Assembly (NCBI RefSeq): GCF_001571775.1 | Contig: NZ_LRVM01000003.1 | Span: 62,001-126,000 of the forward strand | Reading direction: 5' to 3' | Length of the DNA stretch: 64,000 bases | Source: Anaerotignum neopropionicum | Lineage (GTDB): Bacteria; Bacillota; Clostridia; Lachnospirales; Anaerotignaceae | Shown: positions 19,714-28,517 of the stretch, one piece after another | Layout: every line of letters starts with the position of its first letter | Numbering within the stretch: position 1 is the stretch's first letter | Program-made: the position numbers and the translations under genes | The notes under the pieces: generated by a model | What the model was told of the DNA's origin: nothing | Seen by the model: the letters and a program-made list of their open reading frames with translations, nothing else | Databases searched by the model: none

Positions 19714-21036
19714 ATGGATCTTTTTGAATATAACAGGAGCTTAAGGGGCAACGGGGATTCTCCCCTAGCCGCACGTATGCGGCCAAAAACCTTGGAGGAA
19801 TTTGTTGGTCAAGAGCACATTGTTGGAAAAGATAAGCTATTGTATCGTGCCATAAAGGGAGATCGTATCAGTTCTGTAATATTTTATGGCCCTCCCGGCA
19901 CAGGCAAAACAACCCTTGCAAAGATTATCGCCAATACAACAAAAAGCGAATTTCGCCAAATCAATGCCACCACTGCAGGCATTAAAGATATTAAGGATGT
20001 GGTTGCCGATGCGAAGGACAGGCAGGGAATGTATGGCACAAAAACCATTTTGTTTATTGACGAGATTCATCGTTTTAATAAGACCCAGCAGGATGCCCTT
20101 TTGCCTCATGTGGAGGATGGTACGATAATTTTAATTGGAGCGACTACGGAAAACCCCTATTTTGAAGTGAATAAGGCTCTTGTTTCCCGCTCCGTTATCT
20201 TTCAGCTAAAGCCTTTGGAACAAAAGGATATTGAAAAGCTGTTACGCTGGGCAATTGAGGACGTTGAACGAGGTATGGGTGCATATCAAGCAGAAATCGA
20301 TGCCGATGCCTTGGCCTTTCTTGCGGATACTGCCAACGGGGATGCAAGAACGGGTTTGAACGCCTTGGAGCTTGCCGTTTTAACCACCGACAAAGGAAAA
20401 GACGGTAAACTTCATATCACCCTGCCTGTTGCCGAGGAATGCATTCAAAAACGAGCATTAAATTACGATAAAAATGGCGATAACCATTATGATACGATTT
20501 CCGCCTTTATCAAGAGTATGCGGGGCTCTGATCCCGACGCGGCATTATATTATTTGGCAAAAATGATTTATGCAGGCGAGGATCCTAAGTTTATTGCCCG
20601 TCGCGTGGTTATTTGTGCCTCGGAGGATGTGGGAAATGCAGACCCTCACGCCCTTCAGCTTGCCGTTGCAGCCATGCAGGCGGTGAATTTTATCGGCTTG
20701 CCCGAAGGCCGAATACCCCTTGCTCAAGCCGTAACCTATGTAGCCTGTGCACCCAAAAGCAATGCAGCATATCTGGGGATTAACCAAGCCTTGGAGGATG
20801 TAAAAAACATTAGAATTCGTACCGTTCCGCCCCATTTAAAGGATGCCCATTACAGCGGTTCAAAGGATATGGGAAACGGTCTTGGTTATCGATACGCCCA
20901 TGACTATCCAAATCATTATGTGAAGCAGCAATACTTGCCGGATGAATTGTCGGGAAAGGTATATTATGACCTTTCAGATAGTGGCGTCGAACGAAGGATG
21001 AAAGAGCATATGAAACGGCTAAAGGACAACACCTAA
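19714..21036 (+). CDS. rarA: Replication-associated recombination protein A (AAA+ ATPase)
   Basis: 440 residues. N-terminal AAA+ module with PLAARMRPKTLEEFVGQEHI, Walker A FYGPPGTGKTTLAKI, Walker B TILFIDEIHRFNK and sensor motif GATTENPYFEVN, then a C-terminal tetramerisation domain (YDTISAFIKSMRGSDPDAAL, ASEDVGNADPHAL). RarA/MgsA acts at stalled forks and in recombination. AAGGTGG before ATG 19714; the short gap to queA suggests an operon. Confidence 0.96.
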   Translation: MDLFEYNRSLRGNGDSPLAARMRPKTLEEFVGQEHIVGKDKLLYRAIKGDRISSVIFYGPPGTGKTTLAKIIANTTKSEFRQINATTAGIKDIKDVVADAKDRQGMYGTKTILFIDEIHRFNKTQQDALLPHVEDGTIILIGATTENPYFEVNKALVSRSVIFQLKPLEQKDIEKLLRWAIEDVERGMGAYQAEIDADALAFLADTANGDARTGLNALELAVLTTDKGKDGKLHITLPVAEECIQKRALNYDKNGDNHYDTISAFIKSMRGSDPDAALYYLAKMIYAGEDPKFIARRVVICASEDVGNADPHALQLAVAAMQAVNFIGLPEGRIPLAQAVTYVACAPKSNAAYLGINQALEDVKNIRIRTVPPHLKDAHYSGSKDMGNGLGYRYAHDYPNHYVKQQYLPDELSGKVYYDLSDSGVERRMKEHMKRLKDNT

Positions 21037-21065
21037 AGCTTTTAATATTTTTTTGATATGGAGTA

Positions 21066-21160
21066 TTTTTTTGGTTTTACGATTCATGGCGGTAAGCATC
21101 TTACTTTTGCTGTGCAAAAGTCGGCTTCGCCGTCTGCCCTATCTTGAGCATTAAGGTGTC
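21066..21160. repeat. Partial copy (R0) of a structured intergenic repeat
   Basis: Contains only the 3' half of the repeat found twice more nearby: CTTTTGCTGTGCAAAAG, then CGGCTTCGCCGTCTGCCCTA and TCTTGAGCA. It sits directly before the full copy R1, so the two are in tandem. Confidence 0.6.
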
Positions 21161-21370
21161 ACCTTGCTGTGCAATCTGCCCTTTGGACAGATTGCACTTT
21201 TTTGCCATTGCACAATTAACCAGTGTAAAACCGCATAAAATGAGAGTTTCGGAAAGTTTTTGGTTTTGCTTTTTTCAAAAAACAAGTGGGTATTCATCAC
21301 TTTTGCTATACAAAAGCCGGCTTCGCCGTCTGCCCTATCTTGGGTAGTGAAAGGACATCGCCAAGGTTTG
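21161..21370. repeat. Full copy (R1) of a structured intergenic repeat
   Basis: About 210 bases after rarA. It starts with a 9-bp hairpin (TGCAATCTG / CAGATTGCA), passes through a CAAAAA/TTTTTG-rich segment and ends with CTTTTGCTATACAAAAG, CGGCTTCGCCG, TCTGCCCTATCTTG and CCAAGG. It aligns along its whole length with R2 (22481-22700), including the hairpin at the same place with different base pairs. No convincing reading frame. It is in the same orientation as R2, with metA between them. Confidence 0.65.
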
Positions 21371-21392
21371 TCTTTCCTCTATCTTCCCTTTA

Positions 21393-21424
21393 TTAAGAGA
21401 GCTTTTTTTTAAAAATACTCTCTT
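21393..21424 (-). terminator. Possible metA terminator
   Basis: AAGAGAG pairs with ACTCTCTT-type sequence around a T/A-rich loop, about 35 bases past the metA stop on the minus strand. A weak stem; it might instead serve rarA from the other side. Confidence 0.4.
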
Positions 21425-21457
21425 GTATTTTATTTATCTATAACATGTTGCAAACAA

Positions 21458-22378
21458 TTAACGACTGATTTTTGTAATGTCATAGGGTGTTGTTTGATAG
21501 ACGTAGTAATTCAACCAATTGGAATACAGCAAATTACCATGGGCGCGCCAACGAACAAGTGGATTTTGTGTATCGTCATCGTTGGGAAAATAATTAGCGG
21601 GAATTGCAGTATCCAAGCCTGCATTTTTATCACGAATATACTCGTTATTTAGTGTTTGTGGGTCATATTCCGAATGCCCCATGATAAAAATTTGCTTTCC
21701 GTCCAAAGAGGAAACGGCATAAACCCCTGCTTCTTTGGATGATGCCAAGATTTCCAATTTGTTTACCTTTAAGATATCCTCTTCACTTACGGTAGTGTAC
21801 CTGGAATGCGGTGCGAAAAAAACATCATCCGCCCCTCTAAAGAGCATTGATTTTTCCCGCTTAATTTCATGAACAAATACACCAAAAAGCTTTCCATCCA
21901 TTTGATATTTGGGAATCCCGTAATGATAATACAGCCCGGCTTGTGCCCCCCAACATATATGAAATGTGCTGTGCACATTGGTTTTGCTCCACTCCATAAT
22001 TTCCTTTAATTCTTCCCAATAATCAACCTCTTCAAATTCCATTTTTTCTACAGGTGCCCCCGTAATAATAAACCCATCAAATTTTTCGTTTTTCACATCC
22101 TCAAAGGTTTTATAAAAAGCCAGTAAATGCTCGCTGGAGGTGTTCTTTGCGGTATGAGATTTAATATGAATCAGCTCCAGTTCAATTTGTAAGGGCGTAT
22201 TGCCTAAAAGTCTGGAAATTTGCGTTTCTGTATCAATTTTTGTGGGCATTAGATTCAGCAATAATATCTTTAACGGACGAATGTCTTGAGTTATAGCGCG
22301 AAGCTCAGTCATAACAAAAATATTTTCGTCGGTTAATACCTTTACTGCCGGCAGTTCATTAGGTATTTTGATTGGCAT
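21458..22378 (-). CDS. metA: Homoserine O-acetyltransferase (MetA family)
   Basis: 306 residues. Class I glutamine amidotransferase-like fold with nucleophile Cys142 ([13 protein letters not shown]) and later His/Glu in FIMGHSEYD. Residue 111 is Glu in [11 protein letters not shown]; in studied MetA enzymes Glu at this position goes with acetyl-CoA, while Gly (as in E. coli) goes with succinyl-CoA, so acetyl transfer is predicted. It makes O-acetylhomoserine, the substrate of the sulfhydrylase encoded next upstream, so the two give the direct sulfhydrylation route to homocysteine. The 418-base gap to metY holds a repeat copy, so metA may have its own promoter, which I cannot place. Confidence 0.94.
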   Translation of the reverse strand: MPIKIPNELPAVKVLTDENIFVMTELRAITQDIRPLKILLLNLMPTKIDTETQISRLLGNTPLQIELELIHIKSHTAKNTSSEHLLAFYKTFEDVKNEKFDGFIITGAPVEKMEFEEVDYWEELKEIMEWSKTNVHSTFHICWGAQAGLYYHYGIPKYQMDGKLFGVFVHEIKREKSMLFRGADDVFFAPHSRYTTVSEEDILKVNKLEILASSKEAGVYAVSSLDGKQIFIMGHSEYDPQTLNNEYIRDKNAGLDTAIPANYFPNDDDTQNPLVRWRAHGNLLYSNWLNYYVYQTTPYDITKISR

Positions 22379-22480
22379 TTTCTATCACCGCTTTCTTAAA
22401 AATAAATAAAATAGTTCTGAATAAAGACAAAGTTGATTTCTTATGGGCCTTGCCCTCAAACAGCTACAAGGGTATGGAGC

Positions 22481-22700
22481 CAGCACTTTGCTCCGCAAAA
22501 CTGTCCTCCGGACAGTTGGCGCTTCTTTGCCACGGTTTCTTTGACCCGCCTAAATGTGCATAGTATGTGGGATTATAAAAAGTTTTAGACTTGCTTTTTA
22601 CAAAAAGCAAGTGGGTTTTGGTCATCACTTTTTGCTACACAAAAGTCGGCTCTGCTGTCTGCCCTATCTTGAGCAGTAGGTGGGCAACGTCCAAGGTTCT
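22481..22700. repeat. Full copy (R2) of a structured intergenic repeat
   Basis: About 220 bases in the metA-metY gap. It starts with AACTGTCC-TCC-GGACAGTT, runs through GCTTTTTACAAAAAGCAAGTG and ends with TTGCTACACAAAAG, CGGCTCTGCTG, TCTGCCCTATCTTG and CCAAGG. It is colinear with R1 but only partly identical, with the hairpins conserved. Not coding as far as I can see. Confidence 0.65.
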
Positions 22701-22742
22701 ACAGTCTGAATAATCCGCAATTAATTTTGATTATTCAGAAGT

Positions 22743-22778
22743 TGCATTTCGCAGGAATCTTTATCCTACGAAATGCAA
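22743..22778 (-). terminator. Hairpin after metY
   Basis: TTGCATTTCG-C-AGGA pairs with TCCT-A-CGAAATGCAA (14 bp with one mismatch) 19 bases past the metY stop. Strong stem but a poor U-tract on the minus strand, so a terminator is likely but not certain. Confidence 0.6.
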
Positions 22779-22796
22779 GAAACTTTTCTTGATTGG

Positions 22797-24083
22797 TTAG
22801 ATTGTATCTAAAGCCTGTGCAATATCATCAATTAAATCTTGTGCGTTTTCAAGACCGCAGGAAAACCGAACCAGATCTCCAGATATGCCGCATGCAACCA
22901 ACTCATCCTCGTTCATTTGTCTGTGTGTAGCATTTGCGGGGTGCAAGCAGCAGGTTCTTGCATCCGCAACATGGGTTGCAATTGCGGCAAGCTTTAAGCC
23001 GCTCATAAATTTTTCAGCCGCTGCTCTTCCACCTTTTACGCCAAAGCTTACTACGCCGCAAGTACCATTTGGCATATACTTTTTCGCTGTTTCATAATAT
23101 TTATCTCCCTCTAACCCCGGAAAAGTAACCCAAGAAATTTTGTCGCTTTCTTTTAAAAATCTGGCAACTGCAAGGGCATTTTCACAATGGCGAGCAATTC
23201 TCACATGGATACTTTCCAGCCCCAGATTTAAAAGAAAAGCCGATTGAGGCGATTGGCACGAACCAAAATCTCTCATGAGCTGCGCTGTTGCTTTTGTAAT
23301 AAAAGCCCCTTCCAGCCCAAATTTTTCTGCGTAAGTAATGCCATGGTAGCTGTCGTCAGGTGTGCAAAGCCCTGGATATTTTTCTGCATTCGCTTTCCAA
23401 TCAAACTTACCTGAATCTACGATACAACCGCCTACTGCCGAGCCATGTCCATCAAGATATTTCGTTGTGGAATGGGTTACAATATCAGCGCCCCATTCAA
23501 AAGGACGGCAATTTACAGGGGTTGCAAAGGTATTGTCAATAATAAGCGGCACGCCATGGGCATGAGCAATATTTGCAAAACGCTCAATATCAAGCACTGT
23601 TAGTGCTGGGTTTGCAATCGTTTCACCAAATACCGCTTTAGTATTAGGTTGAAAAGCAGCTTCTAATTCTTCATCGGTACAATCAGGCGAAACAAAAGTA
23701 AAATCAATACCCATTTTTTTCATGGTAACGGAGAACAAATTGAATGTACCACCATAAATGGTTGCGCAAGAAACAACATGATCTCCACAGGCTGCAATGT
23801 TAAAGATAGAAAAGAAATTGGCTGCCTGACCGGATGAAGTCAGCATAGCGGCAGTTCCACCTTCCATTTCACATATTTTTGCTGCAACATAATCACAGGT
23901 GGGATTTTGCAATCTTGAATAAAAATATCCGCTTGCTTCAAGGTCAAACAGCTTTCCCATTTCTTGACTGGTATCATATTTGAAGGTAGTGCTTTGAATA
24001 ATGGGAATTTGTCTGGGTTCACCGTTTTGTGGTGTATACCCTCCCTGTACGCATTTTGTTTCCATTTTGTAATGACTCATCAT
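22797..24083 (-). CDS. metY: O-acetylhomoserine aminocarboxypropyltransferase (sulfhydrylase)
   Basis: 428 residues from ATG 24083 (AAGGAGG six bases upstream; a second ATG follows immediately). The frame extends upstream only because the leader has no stop. PLP-dependent Cys/Met metabolism enzyme: IIQSTTFKYD, GYFYSRLQNPT, the PLP-lysine in THSTTKYLDGHG, and a C-terminal LVRFSCGLEN. Length and the long loop fit O-acetylhomoserine sulfhydrylases, although methionine gamma-lyase-like enzymes are close. It would join O-acetylhomoserine and sulfide to homocysteine. Controlled by a Met-type T-box leader and located next to metA. Confidence 0.9.
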   Translation of the reverse strand: MMSHYKMETKCVQGGYTPQNGEPRQIPIIQSTTFKYDTSQEMGKLFDLEASGYFYSRLQNPTCDYVAAKICEMEGGTAAMLTSSGQAANFFSIFNIAACGDHVVSCATIYGGTFNLFSVTMKKMGIDFTFVSPDCTDEELEAAFQPNTKAVFGETIANPALTVLDIERFANIAHAHGVPLIIDNTFATPVNCRPFEWGADIVTHSTTKYLDGHGSAVGGCIVDSGKFDWKANAEKYPGLCTPDDSYHGITYAEKFGLEGAFITKATAQLMRDFGSCQSPQSAFLLNLGLESIHVRIARHCENALAVARFLKESDKISWVTFPGLEGDKYYETAKKYMPNGTCGVVSFGVKGGRAAAEKFMSGLKLAAIATHVADARTCCLHPANATHRQMNEDELVACGISGDLVRFSCGLENAQDLIDDIAQALDTI

Positions 24084-24113
24084 GTATAACCTCCTTAAAT
24101 TTTTCATTGAAAT

Positions 24114-24390
24114 AAAAAAACCCGTCTCAAAGATAAACTTTGAGACGGGATAATCCCGCGGTACCACTCAAATTGCATTAATAATAATGCCACCTCTCAG
24201 GCTCAAACAAGCCCTATGCCTTTACGCAGCAATCACGGAAGGAGCCTACTGACATTTACATGTTTTCGAACCTTCAGCTCAGAAGCCATAGACATTAAGC
24301 AGTTTTATTATCGGTTCTCACCAACCCCGACTCTCTGTGAACTTAACAGCTCAGCCCTCTTCGTCATAGCTTTTTTATTTGATTTTTTTT
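24114..24390 (-). ncRNA. T-box leader of metY (Met)
   Basis: On the minus strand: stem-I-like region with CAGAGAG, specifier candidates AUG in CUUAAUGUCUAUGGCUUCUGAG, the T-box core GAGUGGUACCGCGGG (plus-strand around 24154-24168), and a perfect 12-bp terminator (24121-24132 with 24138-24149) followed by seven U. Uncharged tRNA-Met would prevent termination. The presence of AUG at the expected position and a methionine gene downstream agree; which of the two AUGs is the specifier is open. Confidence 0.9.
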
Positions 24391-24418
24391 ATTATAGCAT
24401 TAAATTTTTGTTTGTCAA
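24391..24418 (-). promoter_or_regulatory. Promoter of the metY leader
   Basis: TTGACA (24413-24418) and TATAAT (24391-24396) on the minus strand, 16 bases apart, just upstream of the T-box RNA. Confidence 0.75.
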
Positions 24419-24801
24419 TAAAAACTTTTTAGCATATATAAAAAATATTGTAAAAAAAGATCAATTAATAAAAATACGGCACTAAAAATTCTGGAGTTTT
24501 AATTATTTTAACTAAAGATAATATTAATTAAAATGGATTAAACTATAGAATTATACTTAAATCCATAAAAACTCTCAAATGGATTCGAAAAATAAATATA
24601 AATTGATTCTGTAGGCGTTTTATCTTATAAATAAAGCTATTGTTAAAAATTTTTAAATTAAAGAGTATTTTAAATTCATTTTCAACGTGCAGCAATTAAT
24701 CCAAAATAAAGCGTAATAGCGATACATTTTATTTTTTACTTAAATTTTATGGAAGTTTTTAAAATATACACTACCCAACTCTAGGGACTTTACTCAAAAA
24801 T
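24419..24801. other. A/T-rich intergenic region, no gene seen
   Basis: About 380 bases of very A/T-rich sequence between the metY promoter and the end of the DtxR-family gene. No reading frame, strong hairpin or repeat can be supported. Confidence 0.5.
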
Positions 24802-25242
24802 TCAACCTTTTTTGCTTACTTCTTCTTCCAGTATTAACGTAAGCCTATTTAGATTTTCCACAGTTTTTCTGTTTAAAAAATGTTCTATCTTTTCAACTTG
24901 TTCTAATTCGTTATTTGATTGATTTAAAAGACATAGGAAATTATGTATAACCTCATGTCGGTATAATAGATATTCCCCCAAAGCCCTTCCCTGCTCCGTA
25001 AGCTCTATCTGCCCGTACTTTTCCGAACTTACATAACCCAACTCATTTAGCTGCTGCACCATTTTTGTAACAGAGGACGGTTTTACATTAAGCATTCTTG
25101 ACAAATCGTTCACCCTGGTCTTACTGTTTTTCTTAAACAATCGATAAATCATTTCTAAATAATCTTCCATAGCAGTTGTAATTTCAACGACTTCATTCAT
25201 TTGATAACCTTTTAACGTATAAAACTCATCTGATAGGCTCAT
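24802..25242 (-). CDS. DtxR/MntR-family metal-dependent regulator
   Basis: 146 residues from ATG 25242 (GGGAG seven bases upstream). N-terminal winged helix: AMEDYLEMIYRLFK, TRVNDLSRMLNVKPSSVTKMVQQLNELGYV and YGQIELTEQG; then the metal-binding/dimerisation domain with LLYRHEVIHNFL and VEKIEHFLN. No SH3-like C-terminal domain, so it resembles the short MntR-type members. It is divergent from feoAB with a 111-base shared gap, so iron-responsive control of ferrous iron uptake is a reasonable inference. The metal (Fe or Mn) cannot be told. Confidence 0.9.
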   Translation of the reverse strand: MSLSDEFYTLKGYQMNEVVEITTAMEDYLEMIYRLFKKNSKTRVNDLSRMLNVKPSSVTKMVQQLNELGYVSSEKYGQIELTEQGRALGEYLLYRHEVIHNFLCLLNQSNNELEQVEKIEHFLNRKTVENLNRLTLILEEEVSKKG

Positions 25243-25284
25243 AACAATTCTCCCTAATAAATAACTGTTTGACATACACTTTTT

Positions 25285-25294
25285 TTTGATCAAA
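25285..25294. promoter_or_regulatory. Small palindrome in the dtxR-feoA intergenic region
   Basis: TTTGATCAAA, a perfect 10-bp palindrome between the divergent regulator and feoA, close to a TTGACA at 25269-25274. It is a candidate operator only; it does not match the classical DtxR or MntR box well. Confidence 0.3.
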
Positions 25295-25353
25295 GAATAC
25301 TATATTGATAGAAAGTTTCCTTAATCTAAATTTATTCGGAAGGTGGAATTACT

Positions 25354-25587
25354 ATGAATATGAATTCTCTTAATGATATAAATCCAGGCGAACAGGCCGT
25401 TGTAAATGCATTACTCTCCTCAGGAAGTATGCGGCGGCGCCTGCTTGATATAGGACTGATTGAGAATACCGTTATTGAATGTCTTGGCAGAAGCCCCGCC
25501 GGTGATCCAACTGCATTTTTAATTCGTGGAGCAGTTATCGCAATTCGTTCTGAGGATTGTGAAAATATACTTGTAACGCGCAAGTAA
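25354..25587 (+). CDS. feoA: Ferrous iron transport protein A
   Basis: 77 residues, SH3-like FeoA fold: LNDINPGEQAVVNALLSSGS, MRRRLLDIGLIENTVIECLG and GDPTAFLIRGAVIAIRSEDC. FeoA is a small cytoplasmic partner of the FeoB permease. GGAAGGTGG lies upstream. The feoB start follows after 24 bases. Confidence 0.93.
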   Translation: MNMNSLNDINPGEQAVVNALLSSGSMRRRLLDIGLIENTVIECLGRSPAGDPTAFLIRGAVIAIRSEDCENILVTRK

Positions 25588-25611
25588 AAAATAATTGTAG
25601 GAGGTGCAAAA

Positions 25612-27756
25612 ATGGGCCTAACTAATAACTCCATGGGAATGAAAGCCGTTAATTTGGGGTTGGAAATTAAAAAACAATCGCTGGATGATAAGGTAATCGC
25701 CCTTGCAGGCAACCCAAATGTTGGGAAAAGCACTGTTTTTAATGAGCTTACAGGAATGAATCAGCATACAGGAAACTGGGCAGGCAAAACAGTTTCAAAT
25801 GCGCAAGGATATTGCTCCACAAAAAATCAAGCTTATGTTTTGGTAGATATTCCTGGAACGTATTCCTTAATGGCTCATTCAGTGGAGGAAGAAGTTGCTC
25901 GGAACTTCATCTGCTTTGGTAACCCCGATGCTGTGGTTGTAGTATGCGATGCCACTTGCCTGGAACGCAATCTTAACCTTGTACTACAGACGATAGAAAT
26001 TTCAAAAAATGTAATTGTATGTGTTAACCTTATGGATGAGGCCAAAAGGAAAAATATTAACATAGATCTTATGAAAATCTCCAAAAGGCTTGGTGTGCCT
26101 GTTGTTGGCACCATTGCAAGGAAAAAAAATGGTCTTGCTGAACTGATGGATATTATTGATAAAGTAACTGATGGCACAATAACGCCCACACCTTTGTGTA
26201 TTCATTATGAAAAAGAAATAGAAGAAGCAATTGAAGTCCTTGAAGCTGCAGTAAAGAATATAACAGGTAATATTATTAGCAGTAGATGGTTAAGTATAAA
26301 GCTTTTAGACCAAGATGCATCTTTAATGAAAGAAATCAGTACCTTTCTTGGAATAAATTTATGTGATAGTAGTGATTTAGTAGAAGCATTAGAAGAAGCG
26401 AAAGCTGTTCTTGACAAATATGGAATTGATCCAAACAAGTTTAAGGATAAAATTGTATCTTCCCTTGTGTTAGAAGCGGAAAAAGTTTGCCAAGGTGCTG
26501 TTGTCTTCGAAAAGGAAGGTTATAACTTGTCTGACCGTAGAATTGATAAGATATTAACCAGTAAAGCTACAGGCTATCCAATTATGCTACTGCTGCTTGC
26601 ATTCGTTTTTTGGATAACGATAACCGGAGCGAATTACCCCTCTCAAATGCTTGCAAAAATGTTGTTTTGGGTTCAGGACCAGTTGTCAGTTTTTATACTC
26701 TATATCAATACACCTGTTTGGCTTCATGACATGCTCGTATTAGGAATTTATCGCGTGTTAGCATGGGTTGTTTCAGTTATGCTGCCACCAATGGCAATTT
26801 TTTTCCCTTTATTTACACTGCTTGAGGATGCAGGGTACCTGCCCAGGGTTGCCTATAATTTGGATAAAACATTTAAGCGTTGTTGTGCATGTGGAAAGCA
26901 AGCGCTTACCATGTGCATGGGATTTGGTTGTAATGCTGCTGGAATTGTTGGCTGTCGCATTATCGATTCCCCAAGAGAACGTTTGCTGGCAATACTCACG
27001 AATAATTTTGTTCCATGCAACGGCAGATTCCCAACCTTAATTGCAATGATAACAATGTTTTTTGTAGGAAGCACAGGCGGTACATTGGCATCCCTGCTTT
27101 CTGCTATTTTATTGACTGTATTCATTTTATTAGGTATTTTGACCACCTTCGGCGTAACAAAACTTCTTTCAAATACAATTTTAAAAGGTGTGCCATCTTC
27201 CTTTACTTTGGAGCTCCCGCCCTACCGCAAGCCTCAAATTGGGAAGGTAATTCTTCGCTCTATCTTCGATAGAACCCTATTTGTTTTAGGCAGAGCGATA
27301 ATTGTAGCGGCCCCAGCTGGAATGATAATATGGTTTATGGCAAATACAACAGTAAATAATATAAGCATACTAAATCATTGCGCTACATTTTTAAATCCCT
27401 TTGCAATGCTAATGGGATTAGATGGCGTTATTCTGTTGGCTTTTATTCTGGGTTTTCCGGCAAATGAGATTGTAATTCCAATCATTATCATGTCCTACAT
27501 GGCACAGGGAAGTATTGTTGAATTCGACAATCTTTTTGAAATGAAAGAATTATTTATAAACCATGGATGGACGTGGATCACTGCAATTTGTACCATGTTA
27601 TTCTCTCTTATGCATTGGCCCTGCTCCACTACCCTTATTACAATAAAAAAAGAAACGAACAGCTGGAAATGGACTTTTTTTGCTATAGCGATACCCACAT
27701 TCATTGGTATTATTTCTTGCATTTTATTTGCCAGTGTTGCAAAGCTGTTTATATAA
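25612..27756 (+). CDS. feoB: Ferrous iron transporter FeoB
   Basis: 714 residues. G domain with G1 GNPNVGKST (33-41), G3 DIPGTYSL and G4 NLMDEA, a helical GDI region (about 190-310), then a membrane part with two Gate domains (LPPMAIFFPLFTLLEDAGYLPRVAY; LGFPANEIVIPI) and a C-terminal gate/Cys motif LMHWPCSTTLITIKKET. Imports Fe2+ under anaerobic conditions. AGGAGGTG before ATG 25612. Co-transcribed with feoA. The Cys-rich small partner usual after clostridial feoB is not here but at 47.3 kb. Confidence 0.96.
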   Translation: MGLTNNSMGMKAVNLGLEIKKQSLDDKVIALAGNPNVGKSTVFNELTGMNQHTGNWAGKTVSNAQGYCSTKNQAYVLVDIPGTYSLMAHSVEEEVARNFICFGNPDAVVVVCDATCLERNLNLVLQTIEISKNVIVCVNLMDEAKRKNINIDLMKISKRLGVPVVGTIARKKNGLAELMDIIDKVTDGTITPTPLCIHYEKEIEEAIEVLEAAVKNITGNIISSRWLSIKLLDQDASLMKEISTFLGINLCDSSDLVEALEEAKAVLDKYGIDPNKFKDKIVSSLVLEAEKVCQGAVVFEKEGYNLSDRRIDKILTSKATGYPIMLLLLAFVFWITITGANYPSQMLAKMLFWVQDQLSVFILYINTPVWLHDMLVLGIYRVLAWVVSVMLPPMAIFFPLFTLLEDAGYLPRVAYNLDKTFKRCCACGKQALTMCMGFGCNAAGIVGCRIIDSPRERLLAILTNNFVPCNGRFPTLIAMITMFFVGSTGGTLASLLSAILLTVFILLGILTTFGVTKLLSNTILKGVPSSFTLELPPYRKPQIGKVILRSIFDRTLFVLGRAIIVAAPAGMIIWFMANTTVNNISILNHCATFLNPFAMLMGLDGVILLAFILGFPANEIVIPIIIMSYMAQGSIVEFDNLFEMKELFINHGWTWITAICTMLFSLMHWPCSTTLITIKKETNSWKWTFFAIAIPTFIGIISCILFASVAKLFI

Positions 27757-28517
27757 AAGCAAATCAAGACAAAAGGTTCGAATTAATTACAAAAGAAAAA
27801 ATGCTCCATAGGATAAAACCAGGACGGATAGTTTGCAAATTTTTTTTATAACAAAATATCTAAATATATGAATTTTTATAATTCAATAAACAAAAAGTTG
27901 TCATTTATGGTAATTTTTTAGTGTATTTTGATTGATTATTATTCCATTTTATGCTAAATTAAATATATACATTTTTACAAGCAATTAGAATAACTGTAAC
28001 CCATAAACTGGATTTATGATTTTTCATCTAAATTTTTTGCAGTAGGTTCTTTTGTTTTTTTTTGTGCATAAATGCTATCCAAAAATCAATGATTATTATT
28101 GCTTTGTGTATTATTGTTATTTAGAGAAACGAATTTACTACACTCTTAAATAGCATTGCACAAGGTTTTTAATGCATAAGGAGGGATTTATCAGGAGCCA
28201 TTATTTTTCTTAGAATATTCATCATGCTTTATTAACCAAAATGAATGTTTTTCTTAACAATTTGAGAAACAATCGATATGTAACCATTACCTAAGAAAGA
28301 AACAAGGGTTTATTACAGTATTTTATATTTTAATAACAATGCTTTCTATAAACATGAAGTTTGTGGTCTAATTGTTTGTTTGGCTAATAACCTCTATACT
28401 TTCTGTAAGGATGGTTAATTATCGCAAAAGTATTTTAAAATGTCATTTATACAAAAGGGTGGACTTTTTCGATTTTTTAATCGAACGTCCAGCAAAAGGG
28501 GAAAAAGAGGTGTAAAT
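27757..28517. other. Long A/T-rich intergenic region
   Basis: About 760 bases between feoB and the chemoreceptor. Very A/T-rich, no supported gene. AAGGAGGGATTTATC near 28.18 kb looks like a ribosome site but no start codon and frame follow. No c-di-GMP riboswitch core was recognised. A small palindrome, TTCGATTTTTTAATCGAA, lies just before the chemoreceptor's ribosome site (28468-28485). Confidence 0.45.

Noticed and set aside
22372-22563. Small frame in the metA-metY gap
   Set aside because: It overlaps repeat R2, and the other copy does not keep the frame.
24084-24167. N-terminal extension of MetY
   Set aside because: It covers the T-box terminator; the strong ribosome site belongs to ATG 24083.
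25332-25733. 133-codon frame antisense to feoA/feoB start
   Set aside because: Shadow of clearly coding sequence on the other strand.
27775-27800. GGTTCGAATT, a possible tRNA T-arm
   Set aside because: No matching acceptor, anticodon or D-arm sequence around it.
28160-28440. Possible c-di-GMP riboswitch before the chemoreceptor
   Set aside because: The conserved GEMM core is not present.
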